A stretch of 64,000 nucleotides of DNA from an uncultured Actinomycetes bacterium (GCA_937888825.1 CALBFE010000016.1:41292-105291), one strand, 5' to 3'. Shown: positions 36,617 to 46,532, counted from the first letter of the stretch. Made by a program: numbers and translations. The notes: generated from the sequence alone by a model not told the origin.

Positions 36617-38988
36617 CAACTCCGGCAGAGAAATTCGCTGCAGCTAAAGTGCGCAATCAATACAAAGAGACAACGGCGTTTGTTCAGAGCTTTGATTTTG
36701 AGTTTGACCCTTTTCAGGTTGCTGCTTGTCACGCCGTGGAAGAGGGGAGTGGTGTTCTAGTTGCGGCCCCAACTGGTGCTGGAAAGACGGTCGTTGGTGA
36801 ATTCGCCGCCCATCTTGCTCTCAAGCTAGGCAAGAAGTGTTTCTACACCACACCAATTAAAGCTCTTTCAAACCAGAAGTACTCAGAGTTTGTTGCAATG
36901 TTTGGTGAAGATCGAGTCGGTCTGCTCACTGGAGATACGAGTATTAATGGTGAAGCAGATGTGTTAGTGATGACTACAGAAGTTTTGCGCAACATGCTAT
37001 ATGCCGGCTCCAATACTTTGACCAACTTGGGTTATGTGGTGATGGATGAAGTCCACTACTTGGCTGACAAATTCCGTGGCGCGGTATGGGAGGAAGTGCT
37101 CATCCATTTAATGGAGAGTGTGCAAGTGATTTCTCTATCGGCAACGGTTTCAAATGCTGAGGAGTTTGGTGAATGGTTGGCAGAAGTACGAGGCAATACC
37201 CAAGTCATTGTCAGTGAAATTCGCCCCATACCGCTCTATCAGCATGTTCTTATCGGTAATCGACTTCTGGATCTTTTTGAAAAACCTGGACAGATAAACC
37301 CCGAAATTTTGCAACGAGAGCGTGAAGCCGTGCGCAAAGCATCTTTAAGCAGAAATCGGCGAGGAAGATTTAATGAAGCTCAAGATCGATTATCACGCGC
37401 TGACATCATAGAAAAACTGTCCAATCAGAATTTACTGCCAGCGATAACATTTATCTTCTCACGAGTAGGCTGCGACGCTGCGGTTAAACAGTGCTTGCAT
37501 GCGGGATTACGTTTAACTTCTACTGCCGAGCGTGAAGAAATACGCGCGACAGCTCTGAAGTACACACAAAACATCGCAGAAGAAGATCTTGAAGTTTTAG
37601 GTTTCGATGATTGGCTCACCGCTCTCGAACGTGGAATAGCAGCCCACCATGCGGGGCTTCTTCCAAGTTTTAAGTCTGCAGTTGAGGAGTTGTTTCAAAA
37701 GGGGCTCATCAAGGCAGTCTTTGCCACAGAGACTCTGGCACTTGGAATCAACATGCCAGCTCGCACTGTTGTGTTAGAGAAGTTGATTAAGTACAACGGT
37801 GAGTCTCACGTGCCAATTACGCCCGGGGAATATACCCAACTCACAGGACGTGCAGGCCGTCGCGGAATAGATATTGAAGGTAACGCCGTCATTCAGTGGT
37901 CTCCAACTGTTGATTCTGCCTCAGCGGCTGGTTTGGCATCAACTCGTACCTATCCTCTTCGTTCATCTTTCGCACCGACCTACAACATGTCAATCAATCT
38001 CATTGCACGATTCGGTCGTGAACGAGCCAGGCGGTCTCTAGAGTCATCATTCGCCCAGTTCCAAGCAGACCGCGCGGTAGTTGGTTTGTCTAGGCAGATT
38101 GCTAAAAATGAAAGTGCGATGCAAGAACTGCTTTCCCAAGCCGTGTGCCATTTAGGAGATTTCCTTGAGTATGCGGGGATTCGTCGCGAAATCAAAGAGG
38201 TAGAAACTCTTCTCTCTAAGCGAGATCACAAAAAAACTTTTGATAACAGACAGCGAGCACGTTTAGAAGGTGACCTCACTGATTTGCGTAAAGGACTTCG
38301 CAATCACAGCTGCCATGCGTGTGCTCAGCGCGAGGATCATTCACGATTTGCTGAAAAAGCTGGACGACTCAGCCGGGAAAATGATGGTCTTCATACGCGT
38401 GTTCAAAGTCGTACCCACGTTATTGCGAAGACTTTTGATCAGATATGTCAGGTTCTCACACATCTTGGTTACATCGAAGGGGAGAAGCCAACTACCCAAG
38501 GAAAAATCCTCACAAAGATCTATGCTGAATCTGATCTACTTTTAACTGAGGCAATACGTCGCGGAGTTCTAGATGAACTGAATGCTCCTGAACTGCTCTC
38601 AGTTGTTTCCACAATGATCTTTGAGTCACGAAACGCTGACAACGTTGCTCCCAAAATGCCGAGTCCGCGCGTATCAAACGCCCTTGCTGATGTTATTTCC
38701 ATCTGGGCTGAGTTAGAAGAGCTTGAAACTGAGTATGGTGTAAAGACTCAGCGCCAACCAGATGCCGGTTTTTGTTGGGTTTCATATCGCTGGGCAAATG
38801 GAAACTCCTTACAAAACGTTCTCAAGGGAACTGATATGTCAGTTGGCGATTTTGTTCGTTCAACTAAACAGTTATCTGATCTGCTTAATCAAATCGCTGC
38901 TGCAAGTGAAAAACTTCGACCAGTATGCAAGGATGCCGTTAAGCGCATCGACAGGGGAGTGGTTGCATTCCTTATGGGAGATTTATGA
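36613..38988 (+). CDS. helY: HelY/Ski2-like DEAD-box helicase
   Basis: Superfamily 2 RNA/DNA helicase related to Ski2/Mtr4, conserved in actinobacteria. It has 791 residues from ATG 36613. Motifs in order: AAPTGAGKTVVGEF (I), TTPIKALSNQKY (Ia), VMDEVHYLAD (II, DEVH), SLSATVSNAEEF (III), TFIFSRVGCD (IV), TETLALGINMPART and QLTGRAGRRGID (VI), then a DSHCT-like C-terminal region. The track's 11 extra residues lie inside the lipid kinase gene. It may act in RNA turnover. Confidence 0.92.
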   Translation: MTTPAEKFAAAKVRNQYKETTAFVQSFDFEFDPFQVAACHAVEEGSGVLVAAPTGAGKTVVGEFAAHLALKLGKKCFYTTPIKALSNQKYSEFVAMFGEDRVGLLTGDTSINGEADVLVMTTEVLRNMLYAGSNTLTNLGYVVMDEVHYLADKFRGAVWEEVLIHLMESVQVISLSATVSNAEEFGEWLAEVRGNTQVIVSEIRPIPLYQHVLIGNRLLDLFEKPGQINPEILQREREAVRKASLSRNRRGRFNEAQDRLSRADIIEKLSNQNLLPAITFIFSRVGCDAAVKQCLHAGLRLTSTAEREEIRATALKYTQNIAEEDLEVLGFDDWLTALERGIAAHHAGLLPSFKSAVEELFQKGLIKAVFATETLALGINMPARTVVLEKLIKYNGESHVPITPGEYTQLTGRAGRRGIDIEGNAVIQWSPTVDSASAAGLASTRTYPLRSSFAPTYNMSINLIARFGRERARRSLESSFAQFQADRAVVGLSRQIAKNESAMQELLSQAVCHLGDFLEYAGIRREIKEVETLLSKRDHKKTFDNRQRARLEGDLTDLRKGLRNHSCHACAQREDHSRFAEKAGRLSRENDGLHTRVQSRTHVIAKTFDQICQVLTHLGYIEGEKPTTQGKILTKIYAESDLLLTEAIRRGVLDELNAPELLSVVSTMIFESRNADNVAPKMPSPRVSNALADVISIWAELEELETEYGVKTQRQPDAGFCWVSYRWANGNSLQNVLKGTDMSVGDFVRSTKQLSDLLNQIAAASEKLRPVCKDAVKRIDRGVVAFLMGDL

Positions 38989-39887
38989 CATTAATGCTTC
39001 TCGATAGCGCATCGCTCTGGTATCGCGCCTATTACGGAATGCCTGACACTCTCACAGCACCTGATGGAACACCGGTGAATGCAATTCGTGGTTATGTGGA
39101 TATGACTGCAAGATTGATGTCAGTTTATAAACCTAATCGATTGGTTGCATGCCTGGATGGGGATTGGCGCCCGAGTTGGAGAGTGGAACTTTTCCCAGAT
39201 TACAAAGCCAACAGATTAGAGGAAGAAGGCGATGAGGAAGAAGAGCCAGAAACTCTCACCCCTCAGATTCCTATTCTTTTAGAGCTTCTTGATCTCTTTG
39301 GAATCCCAGTGGTTGGCGTTGATGATTATGAAGCCGATGATGTTATGGCTACCTATGCCGAGATTGAAAAAGGACCTATTCGAATCGTCACGGGCGATAG
39401 AGATCTCTTTCAAATGGTCGATGACAAACGTGATATCAAAGTTGTCTATTTGGCTAAAGGTATTTCTCAGCATGATCTAGTTGATTATGCATACGTCGCA
39501 AATAAATATGGAATTCCTGGCGATCGCTATGCCTTATTTGCAATGTTTCGCGGCGATCCATCCGATGGATTACCAGGGGTTCGAGGAATTGGCGAAAAGG
39601 GAGCTGCGTTAATTGCCAACGCCTTTTCGAATGTGGATGAGGCTATGGCAGGAGCTCTCGCAGCACACGAATCGTTGCCGCCCGCTTTAGCTAAGAAGAT
39701 CATTGCCGGCGCTGATTATCTAAAGATTGCCCCAACAGTTGTTCAGGTTGCTCGCAATGCACCGCTTCCTCACGTTGATTTAGCAATGCCTAAAGCTCCA
39801 AAGGATTTATCAGAGATTTACCAATTCAAGGAACGCTATGGATTAGGCGCCAGCGTTGATCGTTTGATCAGTGCGCTAGGTTGGTAA
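38985..39887 (+). CDS. 5'-3' exonuclease (PolI N-domain/FEN-like)
   Basis: Flap-type nuclease of 300 residues, similar to the stand-alone 5'-3' exonuclease found beside helY in mycobacteria. Metal-binding acidic clusters are visible: LLDSASLWYRAYYG, DDYEADDVMATYAE, VTGDRDLFQMV and the H3TH segment PGVRGIGEKGAALI. It overlaps helY by 4 bases and lnt by 7. Likely removes RNA primers or flaps, backing up DNA polymerase I. Confidence 0.92.
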   Translation: MTLMLLDSASLWYRAYYGMPDTLTAPDGTPVNAIRGYVDMTARLMSVYKPNRLVACLDGDWRPSWRVELFPDYKANRLEEEGDEEEEPETLTPQIPILLELLDLFGIPVVGVDDYEADDVMATYAEIEKGPIRIVTGDRDLFQMVDDKRDIKVVYLAKGISQHDLVDYAYVANKYGIPGDRYALFAMFRGDPSDGLPGVRGIGEKGAALIANAFSNVDEAMAGALAAHESLPPALAKKIIAGADYLKIAPTVVQVARNAPLPHVDLAMPKAPKDLSEIYQFKERYGLGASVDRLISALGW

Positions 39888-41254
39888 ATCTTCTTCTATC
39901 TGCCCTTAGCGGACTACTTCTAAGCGCAGCATTTGAACCAATTGCGTTGTGGTGGTTAGCTCCGATTGCACTTGCCTTAGCGATGTATGCACTAGCCAGT
40001 AGTGAGCGTAAATATCTGAGTGTCTTGGCCTTTGCCCTCACATTTAATCTCGTCTTATTGCATTGGACCAGTATCTATGTCGGCTCTTTGCCATGGATCA
40101 TCCTGGCCACAGGATTAACTCTGTTTTATCTACCTTTAGTGGCAGTTAAACGCCTTGGAATCTCCTTCTTTCCACTCATATTCATTGTCTTAGAAGAGAT
40201 CCGCAACCATTTTCCTTTTCAAGGTTTTGGTTGGGCAAGAATCGCTTACTCTCAAGCCGATGCGCCTTATGCAAAGATTGCAGCTCATGGGGGAGCGGTC
40301 GCACTTTCAGCCATCACTGTTTTGTTAGGATTATTTATTCACCATATCTCTAAAAAAGAACTGCAGTTTTTGATTTTATTACCAATTGTTTTAGTCTTAA
40401 TACCTATCAATGTGGATATAAATCAAACAACACGAGCATTACTTATTCAAGGTAATGTTCCTAAGTTAGGTTTAGATTTTAACTCTAGAGCTACAGAGGT
40501 TTTTAATAATCATGTTGAAGAAACAGAAATTGCCTTACAAAGCGAGAAAGAAGTCGACTTTATACTCTGGCCTGAAAATGCAGTTGATGTTGATCCATTT
40601 CGAAACCCAGAAATCTTTGAAACACTCAATACTTTTACCACCCCATTAATAGTTGGGGCCATTGTCAATAGAGATAGGGAGATTCTCAATACCTCAATAT
40701 TGTGGACAAAAGAGAAGCAGAATGTCTATATAAAGCAACACCTGACACCTTTTGGGGAATACATCCCATTGCGCTCATTAGCCTCCAAAGTCTCACCATT
40801 AGTTGATAATGTGCGTGACTTTAGTGCCGGAAATGAGTCGACAATATTCACCATTGGCGCTGCAAAGATTGCACCGATTATCTGTTTCGAGTTACTCGAT
40901 GATCAGATCATGCAGGATGGAGCCAAGTCATCCAATATCTTGGCTGTGCAGACTAATAGTGCAACCTTTGGAGATTCAGCAGAAAGTGCCCAGCAGCTGC
41001 AAATAACTCGAGTGAGGGCTATAGAGCATTTACGAAATGTTCTTTCAGTCTCAACAACGGGATACTCAGCAGTTATCGATTACAACGGAAAAGTTCTACA
41101 GACGACTCAGATGGGAACTGCCGAACATCTTTATGCCGAAGTTGGTCTAATTTCGAGCACATCGCCACGGGATAGATATGGGGATTGGGCCTTAGTTATG
41201 ACGCTGATCTGGCTGCTGATAGCTGCCCGTGGAGCGTATATATACCGCCGATAA
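39881..41254 (+). CDS. lnt: apolipoprotein N-acyltransferase
   Basis: Adds the third acyl chain to lipoproteins at the membrane. The first ~180 residues hold about six membrane segments (e.g. FQGFGWARIAYSQADA loop). The nitrilase-like domain follows with the Glu-Lys-Cys triad in WPENAVDVD, LTPFGEYIPL (preceded by KQH) and PIICFELLDD. It is 457 residues from TTG 39881, overlapping the exonuclease gene. No polyprenyl-phosphate mannose synthase domain is fused. Its last codons and stop form the left arm of the candidate dif site. Confidence 0.9.
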   Translation: MVNLLLSALSGLLLSAAFEPIALWWLAPIALALAMYALASSERKYLSVLAFALTFNLVLLHWTSIYVGSLPWIILATGLTLFYLPLVAVKRLGISFFPLIFIVLEEIRNHFPFQGFGWARIAYSQADAPYAKIAAHGGAVALSAITVLLGLFIHHISKKELQFLILLPIVLVLIPINVDINQTTRALLIQGNVPKLGLDFNSRATEVFNNHVEETEIALQSEKEVDFILWPENAVDVDPFRNPEIFETLNTFTTPLIVGAIVNRDREILNTSILWTKEKQNVYIKQHLTPFGEYIPLRSLASKVSPLVDNVRDFSAGNESTIFTIGAAKIAPIICFELLDDQIMQDGAKSSNILAVQTNSATFGDSAESAQQLQITRVRAIEHLRNVLSVSTTGYSAVIDYNGKVLQTTQMGTAEHLYAEVGLISSTSPRDRYGDWALVMTLIWLLIAARGAYIYRR

Positions 41255-41271
41255 GTTACATTATGTAAAGT
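41244..41271 (+). other. dif: candidate XerC/XerD dif recombination site (replication terminus)
   Basis: 28 bases with the 11-6-11 layout of chromosome dimer-resolution sites: left arm ACCGCCGATAA, centre GTTACA, right arm TTATGTAAAGT. The right (XerD) arm differs from E. coli TTATGTTAAAT by two bases and from B. subtilis TTATGTAAACT by one; the arms are inverted around the centre (ATAA / TTAT). It lies between convergent lnt and gcvP, overlapping the end of lnt and the last base of the gcvP stop, at the place where gene orientation switches. XerD is encoded 13.5 kb away. Confidence 0.85.
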
Positions 41272-44132
41272 TATGCAAACTCGGATATGGGTGGGCAGGA
41301 ACAAATGAGGTTCCTATCCCCGTGAGCGCCATCGATACGGCCCACTGTAGGCCAGTACTTACCTTGCATTCCGATAATTTCACCGCTCACAAGACCATTT
41401 CGTACTGATGGAAGCCCGCCAGTTTCACGTGAGTATGAGCGGTCCCAATCACCTGCCAAAACACTTTCTATGGTGTGTGGAGCATGACGCAAAGCTGACT
41501 CCTCCGCCGAGATCTTTCCATCCATGATCTCCATAATTTCACCGTGAATTGCAGTCATCGCAGCAATAAAGCGGTCAATTTCGGCGATGTCTTCACTCTC
41601 GGTTGGCTCAATCATGAAAGTTCCAGCGACAGGAAAACTCATTGTTGGAGCATGGAATCCATAATCCATTAATCGCTTAGCTATGTCATCTACAGTTACG
41701 CCACTAACCTTGGTGATCTCTCGTAAATCCAAAATGCATTCGTGTGCAACACGCCCATGCTCACCTGTGTAAAGAACTGGGAACATTGGATTCAACTTTG
41801 CTGCCATGTAGTTAGCAGACAAGATCGCAATAGATGTTGCAAGTGTGAGGCCTTCCCCACCCATCATGCGAATGTATGCCCATGAGATAGGCAAAATACT
41901 CGCAGAACCAAATGGCGCACCACTAATTGGTCCAGGACCGGTTGCAGGTCCTGATAATTCATCCAATGGATGATTAGGTAAGAATGGCGCTAAGTGAGCG
42001 CGGGAAATAACTGGTCCAACACCTGGTCCCCCACCACCGTGTGGAATACAAAAAGTTTTATGTAAATTCAAATGCGAAACATCTGCACCGAACTTTCCGG
42101 GTTGAGCTAAACCAACTAATGCATTCAAATTTGCACCATCAACATAAACCTGGCCACCAGCATCATGGACAAGTCCACATAGTTCGGTAATTGCAGATTC
42201 AAAAACACCATGTGTGGATGGATATGTGACCATGATGGCGGCCAATGACTGTGCGTGCTGAGAAATCTTCACCTTTAAATCATCAATGCTCACGTTTCCA
42301 TGCTCATCGCACTCAATAACCACAACCTGCATTCCAGCCATAACTGCGCTGGCAGCATTGGTGCCATGGGCAGAAGATGGAATCAAACAAATAGTGCGAG
42401 CTTGATCACCACGGGAATCGTGGTAATTACGAATAGCCAATAATCCAGCAAACTCCCCCTGGCTTCCGGCGTTAGGTTGCAGCGAGACTGCGTCATAGCC
42501 AGTGATTTTTATAAGCCAATCTGAGAGTTGTGCAATCAATTCTCGAAATCCTGCGTTTTGTTTTGCTGGGGCAAATGGATGCAAAGATGAGAACTCAGGC
42601 CACGTCACAGCTTCCATCTCTGTTGTGGCATTGAGCTTCATAGTGCAAGAGCCCAGCGGAATCATGGTGCGATCCAGGGCCAAGTCTCGATCAGAAAGGG
42701 TGCGCAGATAGCGCAGCATCGATGTTTCAGAGCGCATGGTGTTAAAGATTGGGTGGCGCAAATATGTAGATGTACGGGTTGCAAAATCAGGAATCGATTT
42801 ACTGGCAACCCCTACTGCCCCACTTCCGAAGATCTCACACAAATCCTTGAGTGTCTTTGTATCCGTAGTTTCATCTAAGGAAACTCCCACGTGTGTTCCA
42901 TCTACGACTCTGAGATTAATCTTTTTTCCATCTGCCTTCTTATGAAGTGTGACGGCATCCTTAACTTCAATGAGAAGAGTGTCGAAGTAGTTTGAGTGAA
43001 CAACTTTATGCCCAGATGCGCTCACTGAGTTTGCTAACTCTTGTGTCTGTCTGTTCACGCGAGATGCAATTATTTTCAATCCTGTTGGTCCGTGCCACAT
43101 GGCATAGAAGGCACTCATGACGGCTAAGAGAACTTGTGCGGTGCAGATATTGCTCGTCGCTTTGTCACGACGAATATGCTGCTCACGTGTCTGAAGAGCC
43201 AAGCGAAAAGCTGGATTTCCATGCGAGTCAACACTCTGTCCAACTAAGCGTCCTGGCAATGATCGCTCTAAACCTTCACGGACCGACATGAAACCAGCAT
43301 GTGGTCCACCAAAGCCCATAGGTACTCCAAAGCGCTGGGCTGAACCAACTGCAATATCAGCGCCCCACTCCCCTGGCGGCGTTAACAAAGTGAGTGCAAG
43401 CAAATCTGTAGCTGCAATGAGCAAACCTTCTTTTGCATGAACCCATGTGGCAAGTTGGCTGTAATCAATGATTTCACCGTGAGTATTTGGATATTGAACA
43501 AGGACTCCGAATACTTCAGAATTCGCCGGTACCTCGGAAAGATCGACTACTTCAACCTTAATACCTTGTGGCCTAGCGCGTGTCTGTACCACTGCAATAG
43601 TTTGTGGATGCACATTGACATCAATAAGAAATACCGCATCATCACTTCCCTTATAAACACGACGGGCTAGCGTCATAGCTTCAGCTGCTGCTGTGCTTTC
43701 ATCCAACATAGAGGCATTGGCTATTGATAGAGCTGTTAAATCGCAGACCACGGTTTGAAAAGCGAACAGAGCTTCTAATCGCCCTTGTGAAATCTCTGGT
43801 TGATACGGCGTATAAGCGGTATACCAAGCAGGGTTTTCCATAACGTTTCGCAAAATTACAGGCGGAATAATAGTTCCGTAATAGCCGGTACCAATCACAT
43901 TGCGATACACATCATTTTTATCTGCAAGTGCGCGTAGTTCTGCAATAACATCTACTTCATTGAGGGCTGTTGGAAGCGTTTGACTTAACCTTTTGGTCAT
44001 TGCAATATTTTGAGGAACAACATCTGCTATAAAATCTGCCATTGAGGAATAGCCAAGTTCCATCAACATCGTTTGGGCCTGATCCTCTGAAGGACCGATG
44101 TGTCGACGTGAAAACGCGTCGTAGTCAACCAT
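41271..44132 (-). CDS. gcvP: glycine dehydrogenase (decarboxylating), P-protein
   Basis: PLP enzyme of the glycine cleavage system; decarboxylates glycine and loads the aminomethyl group onto GcvH. About 953 residues as a single fused chain of two homologous halves. The N-terminus reads [12 protein letters not shown]; the PLP lysine lies in [18 protein letters not shown]. The track starts at ATG 44141, but AGGGG ends directly against that codon and is nine bases from ATG 44132, so the second start is preferred. The partner gcvH lies 2.4 kb downstream on the same strand. Confidence 0.97.
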   Translation of the reverse strand: MVDYDAFSRRHIGPSEDQAQTMLMELGYSSMADFIADVVPQNIAMTKRLSQTLPTALNEVDVIAELRALADKNDVYRNVIGTGYYGTIIPPVILRNVMENPAWYTAYTPYQPEISQGRLEALFAFQTVVCDLTALSIANASMLDESTAAAEAMTLARRVYKGSDDAVFLIDVNVHPQTIAVVQTRARPQGIKVEVVDLSEVPANSEVFGVLVQYPNTHGEIIDYSQLATWVHAKEGLLIAATDLLALTLLTPPGEWGADIAVGSAQRFGVPMGFGGPHAGFMSVREGLERSLPGRLVGQSVDSHGNPAFRLALQTREQHIRRDKATSNICTAQVLLAVMSAFYAMWHGPTGLKIIASRVNRQTQELANSVSASGHKVVHSNYFDTLLIEVKDAVTLHKKADGKKINLRVVDGTHVGVSLDETTDTKTLKDLCEIFGSGAVGVASKSIPDFATRTSTYLRHPIFNTMRSETSMLRYLRTLSDRDLALDRTMIPLGSCTMKLNATTEMEAVTWPEFSSLHPFAPAKQNAGFRELIAQLSDWLIKITGYDAVSLQPNAGSQGEFAGLLAIRNYHDSRGDQARTICLIPSSAHGTNAASAVMAGMQVVVIECDEHGNVSIDDLKVKISQHAQSLAAIMVTYPSTHGVFESAITELCGLVHDAGGQVYVDGANLNALVGLAQPGKFGADVSHLNLHKTFCIPHGGGGPGVGPVISRAHLAPFLPNHPLDELSGPATGPGPISGAPFGSASILPISWAYIRMMGGEGLTLATSIAILSANYMAAKLNPMFPVLYTGEHGRVAHECILDLREITKVSGVTVDDIAKRLMDYGFHAPTMSFPVAGTFMIEPTESEDIAEIDRFIAAMTAIHGEIMEIMDGKISAEESALRHAPHTIESVLAGDWDRSYSRETGGLPSVRNGLVSGEIIGMQGKYWPTVGRIDGAHGDRNLICSCPPISEFA

Positions 44133-44156
44133 GTCCAACATCCCCTACCCATACAA

Positions 44157-44176
44157 AGGGGCCTTCAATGGCCCCT
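44157..44176 (-). terminator. hairpin terminator between merR gene and gcvP
   Basis: On the minus strand AGGGGCC-ATTGAA-GGCCCCT is followed by TTTGTATG, a short T-rich run. It lies after the MerR stop and just before the gcvP ribosome binding site, so it could separate or attenuate the two. Confidence 0.6.
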
Positions 44177-44197
44177 ATGAGATAAGGATAGGTCTTT

Positions 44198-44704
44198 TCA
44201 AGCGCCTTTGCTCTTGCGACGTAGGGAAAGTTCATCGTTAGATTCAACACCCACGCTTTGACCACTGATCTCACCTTGCAAGAGTGAGAGAGAACCCTCC
44301 ACCTCATGCCACACTTTTCCAACAGCGATACCAAATACTCCTTGGCCACCTGCCAGCAAGTCGATGATGTCATCTGGGCTCGAGCACTCATAGATAGATG
44401 CACCATCACTCATCAACGTCATGCTCTCCAGCTCAGTTACTCCTCTGCTGCGAAGGTGATCAACAGCGGTACGAATGTTTTGCAGCGATACGCCGGCATC
44501 TAATAGACGCTTAACGATTTTTAATACGAGAATGTCTCTAAACCCATATAGACGTTGAGTTCCTGAACCGCTTGCAGTTCTAATGCTTGGCTCAACTAAA
44601 CCTGTGCGTGCCCAATAATCTAACTGGCGGTATGTAATACCGGCGGCAGAACAAGCAGTAGCGCCACGGTAGCCAATTTCTAGTTCATGGGAAGTCACAG
44701 GCAA
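44198..44704 (-). CDS. MerR family regulator (Rv1830-type)
   Basis: 168-residue regulator with an N-terminal MerR winged helix containing GYRGATACSAAGITYRQLDY and RLYGFRDILVLKIVKRLLDA. The C-terminal half lacks cysteines in a metal-site pattern. The order MerR-DUF151-MerR-FHA-gcvH with gcvP nearby matches mycobacteria. The start is TTG 44704 or GTG 44698. The 102-base upstream gap holds possible operators. Confidence 0.88.
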   Translation of the reverse strand: MPVTSHELEIGYRGATACSAAGITYRQLDYWARTGLVEPSIRTASGSGTQRLYGFRDILVLKIVKRLLDAGVSLQNIRTAVDHLRSRGVTELESMTLMSDGASIYECSSPDDIIDLLAGGQGVFGIAVGKVWHEVEGSLSLLQGEISGQSVGVESNDELSLRRKSKGA

Positions 44705-44760
44705 ACTCGTTTCTCTTGGGGAGTGATGTAAATGTAGGGCAGCAAGGCTCCCCGTTCAAT

Positions 44761-44799
44761 GACCGACACGGTCGTAACCTCTACTTGAGATTGAGGGTT
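44761..44799 (-). promoter_or_regulatory. candidate operators upstream of the MerR gene
   Basis: Two inverted repeats in the 102-base gap: GACCG-ACA-CGGTC (44761-44773) and AACCTC-N11-GAGGGTT (44776-44799). The second resembles the long-spaced half-sites of MerR operators; binding by either MerR protein of this cluster is a guess. Confidence 0.35.
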
Positions 44800-44806
44800 T
44801 AGTCCC

Positions 44807-45301
44807 CTAGCCCGCAAAATCCTCGGGGTTAATCTGGTCTAAGAACTCTCTAAAGCGCTCAACTTCCCGGTTTTCATCCCCTGGAGCTGCCTCGGCCGGA
44901 ATCTCAATTCCGATTTCATCGAGTAGTTCTGAGCTAGCCAAAATATTGGCTGAAGCTCTAAGGGCTAAAGCGATGGCATCTGAGGGCCTGGCAGAGATGG
45001 TGTGCGTGGTGTCAGCGCTATCTCTGACTATGAGGTTGGCATAAAAAACACCTTCATCTATATGGGTAATGTGAACTGCCGTCAGGGTGGCTTGGAGCTC
45101 TTCAACAATGTTTTGAGTTAAATCATGAGTTAAAGGTCGTGGTGGCTGAACACCTTGCTGAGCAAAAGCGATAGCCGTTGCCTCTACTGCCCCAACCCAA
45201 ATGGGCAGAAATCGAGTTCCATCAATTTCTTTAAGTAAGACGATGGGCTGATTGGAAGGCATTTCGACTCGAACGCCGATGACCTCCATGGAAATCATCA
45301 T
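44807..45301 (-). CDS. bifunctional nuclease-family protein (DUF151)
   Basis: 164 residues (160 if ATG 45289 is used, MEVIGVRVEMPSNQP, which matches the family N-terminus better). Conserved DUF151 segments are FLPIWVGAVEATAIAFAQQG and SARPSDAIALALRA. Plant and archaeal-type relatives show nuclease activity; the role of the bacterial protein is not established. It sits between the two MerR genes. Confidence 0.9.
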   Translation of the reverse strand: MMISMEVIGVRVEMPSNQPIVLLKEIDGTRFLPIWVGAVEATAIAFAQQGVQPPRPLTHDLTQNIVEELQATLTAVHITHIDEGVFYANLIVRDSADTTHTISARPSDAIALALRASANILASSELLDEIGIEIPAEAAPGDENREVERFREFLDQINPEDFAG

Positions 45302-45304
45302 TGG

Positions 45305-46030
45305 TTATGAACGAAGGCGATGAAGTCCGCCGCGGACAAGTGCTGCATGCAGACGAATAGAAAGAGATGCGATCTCCTTTTGAACTTCTTCAGCACGGGC
45401 CTTTGAATCGGCGCTCTTTTGTCTAGTCAAAGGAGTGATGACTTGCTCAATTAATCCAATTTCACGATCTGCTGCAGATTTAAAGGAGCGCAAGTGACGA
45501 GCTTCAATTCCAAAACCAGCCATCTCTGTTACAGCCTTAGCAATAGCTAGAGCGTCTCCATCGTAGTGACGACCACGAATGGTGATCAGGCCAAAGCCCT
45601 CTAGTTCAACTAGTTGATCTTCTTTGAGCCCTGAGTTCTTCAAGAGTTCATCGCGAGAAAGACGCATCTCTGAAACTTCACCAAATGTGCTGGGTGCCAT
45701 CTCTCCATCAATTGTTGCCAGGCCAAGAGTTGGTCGAGGTGCTGCAACTGAACCAGTAGCTGCTGGAACAAGGCCACGATCAATTGCATCTAAATTGTCT
45801 TTAATAACTTTAAGGGGCAAGTACTGATCACGTTGAGCAAGAAGCACATAGCGCAGACGTTCTAGATCAGATGTTGTGAACTTGCGGTAACCAGATGGTG
45901 TTCGCTGCGGCTCAATCAAACCTTCAGATTCTAGGAAGCGAATCTTTGAGATTGTTATATCTGCAAAATCTGGGCGAAGTCTGTTTAGAACTTCACCAAT
46001 GCTCAGATACGCGCGAGCTGGAACTGCCAT
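45305..46030 (-). CDS. ftsR: MerR family regulator, FtsR/Rv1828-type
   Basis: 241-residue MerR-type regulator. N-terminal DNA-binding domain: YLSIGEVLNRLRPDFADITI and RTPSGYRKFTTSDLERLRYV. The longer C-terminal domain matches the Rv1828/FtsR group, whose corynebacterial member regulates ftsZ. AGGGGAG lies eight bases before the ATG. It follows the FHA gene after 16 bases. Confidence 0.87.
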   Translation of the reverse strand: MAVPARAYLSIGEVLNRLRPDFADITISKIRFLESEGLIEPQRTPSGYRKFTTSDLERLRYVLLAQRDQYLPLKVIKDNLDAIDRGLVPAATGSVAAPRPTLGLATIDGEMAPSTFGEVSEMRLSRDELLKNSGLKEDQLVELEGFGLITIRGRHYDGDALAIAKAVTEMAGFGIEARHLRSFKSAADREIGLIEQVITPLTRQKSADSKARAEEVQKEIASLSIRLHAALVRGGLHRLRS

Positions 46031-46046
46031 TGAAATTCTCCCCTAA

Positions 46047-46496
46047 TTATTTTCTGCCAGAAACAAATAGCAGATGGAACTTGCCAATTTGAATCTGATC
46101 TCCGGAATGTAGTGCGTGTTCTGTTACTGAAGAGTTGTTGACATATGTGCCATTTAAAGAACCACTGTCTTTGAGTGAAAATCCTGAAGAGGCACTTTCA
46201 ATCTTTGCGTGGGATCTAGAGACTGTTACATCGTCTAAGAAAACATCACTGCCAGATGAGCGACCAATGCTTGCACCTTGTGCAGTAATCAAAAATCTAG
46301 AACCAAGATTTGATCCTCGATTAATAATCAACATCGCTTTTTCTGCTGACTGTGCGATTTCTTCGATAATGCTGCGATCTGCGGCTGAGACAGTGGCTAG
46401 AAACTCATCAAGAGCTCCAGCTGGGGAATGACTGGCTGTGCGTGGACCTAGGTGCAAAGTGGTGGTGAGTTCGCTGGGCGTTTGTTCTGCCTTCAC
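46047..46496 (-). CDS. garA: FHA-domain protein, GarA/OdhI-like
   Basis: In mycobacteria and corynebacteria this protein inhibits 2-oxoglutarate dehydrogenase until phosphorylated, so it sets the balance between TCA flux and glutamate synthesis. FHA core here: NRGSNLGSRFLI, VFLDDVTVSRSHAK, GSLNGTYVN, DQIQIGKFHLLF, all very close to GarA. The N-terminal tail has ELTTTLHLG where GarA has the ETTS phosphorylation motif. I choose GTG 46496 (MKAEQTP...; GGGGGAG seven bases upstream), giving 149 residues; the track's TTG 46559 adds 21 unlikely residues. Confidence 0.88.
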   Translation of the reverse strand: MKAEQTPSELTTTLHLGPRTASHSPAGALDEFLATVSAADRSIIEEIAQSAEKAMLIINRGSNLGSRFLITAQGASIGRSSGSDVFLDDVTVSRSHAKIESASSGFSLKDSGSLNGTYVNNSSVTEHALHSGDQIQIGKFHLLFVSGRK

Positions 46497-46515
46497 TTGT
46501 CTCTCCCCCTTCACC

Positions 46516-46532
46516 GTCAACCTGAGGCTGAC
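46516..46532 (-). promoter_or_regulatory. imperfect palindrome upstream of the FHA gene
   Basis: GTCAACCTGAGGCTGAC matches its own reverse complement at 14 of 17 positions and lies 20-36 bases before the proposed FHA start. Its AACCT/GAGG halves recall the repeat upstream of the MerR gene; a shared regulator is possible. Confidence 0.35.

Noticed and set aside
31161-39887. RecB-like nuclease, helY helicase and 5'-3' exonuclease as a defence island
   Set aside because: All three are in the conserved actinobacterial neighbourhood of trmI, paf and tat genes, interleaved with housekeeping genes; no defence-specific partner is present.
41422-41432. GTTTCACGTGA inside gcvP, matching 11 contiguous bases of the 16-bp parS consensus
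   Set aside because: The other half (AACA) does not match, it lies in codons for a conserved Arg-Glu-Thr-Gly-Gly stretch of GcvP, and parS sites are expected near the origin, not beside dif.
44133-44197. Glycine riboswitch upstream of gcvP
   Set aside because: Only about 65 bases lie between the MerR stop and gcvP, filled by one short terminator-like hairpin; no tandem aptamer fits.
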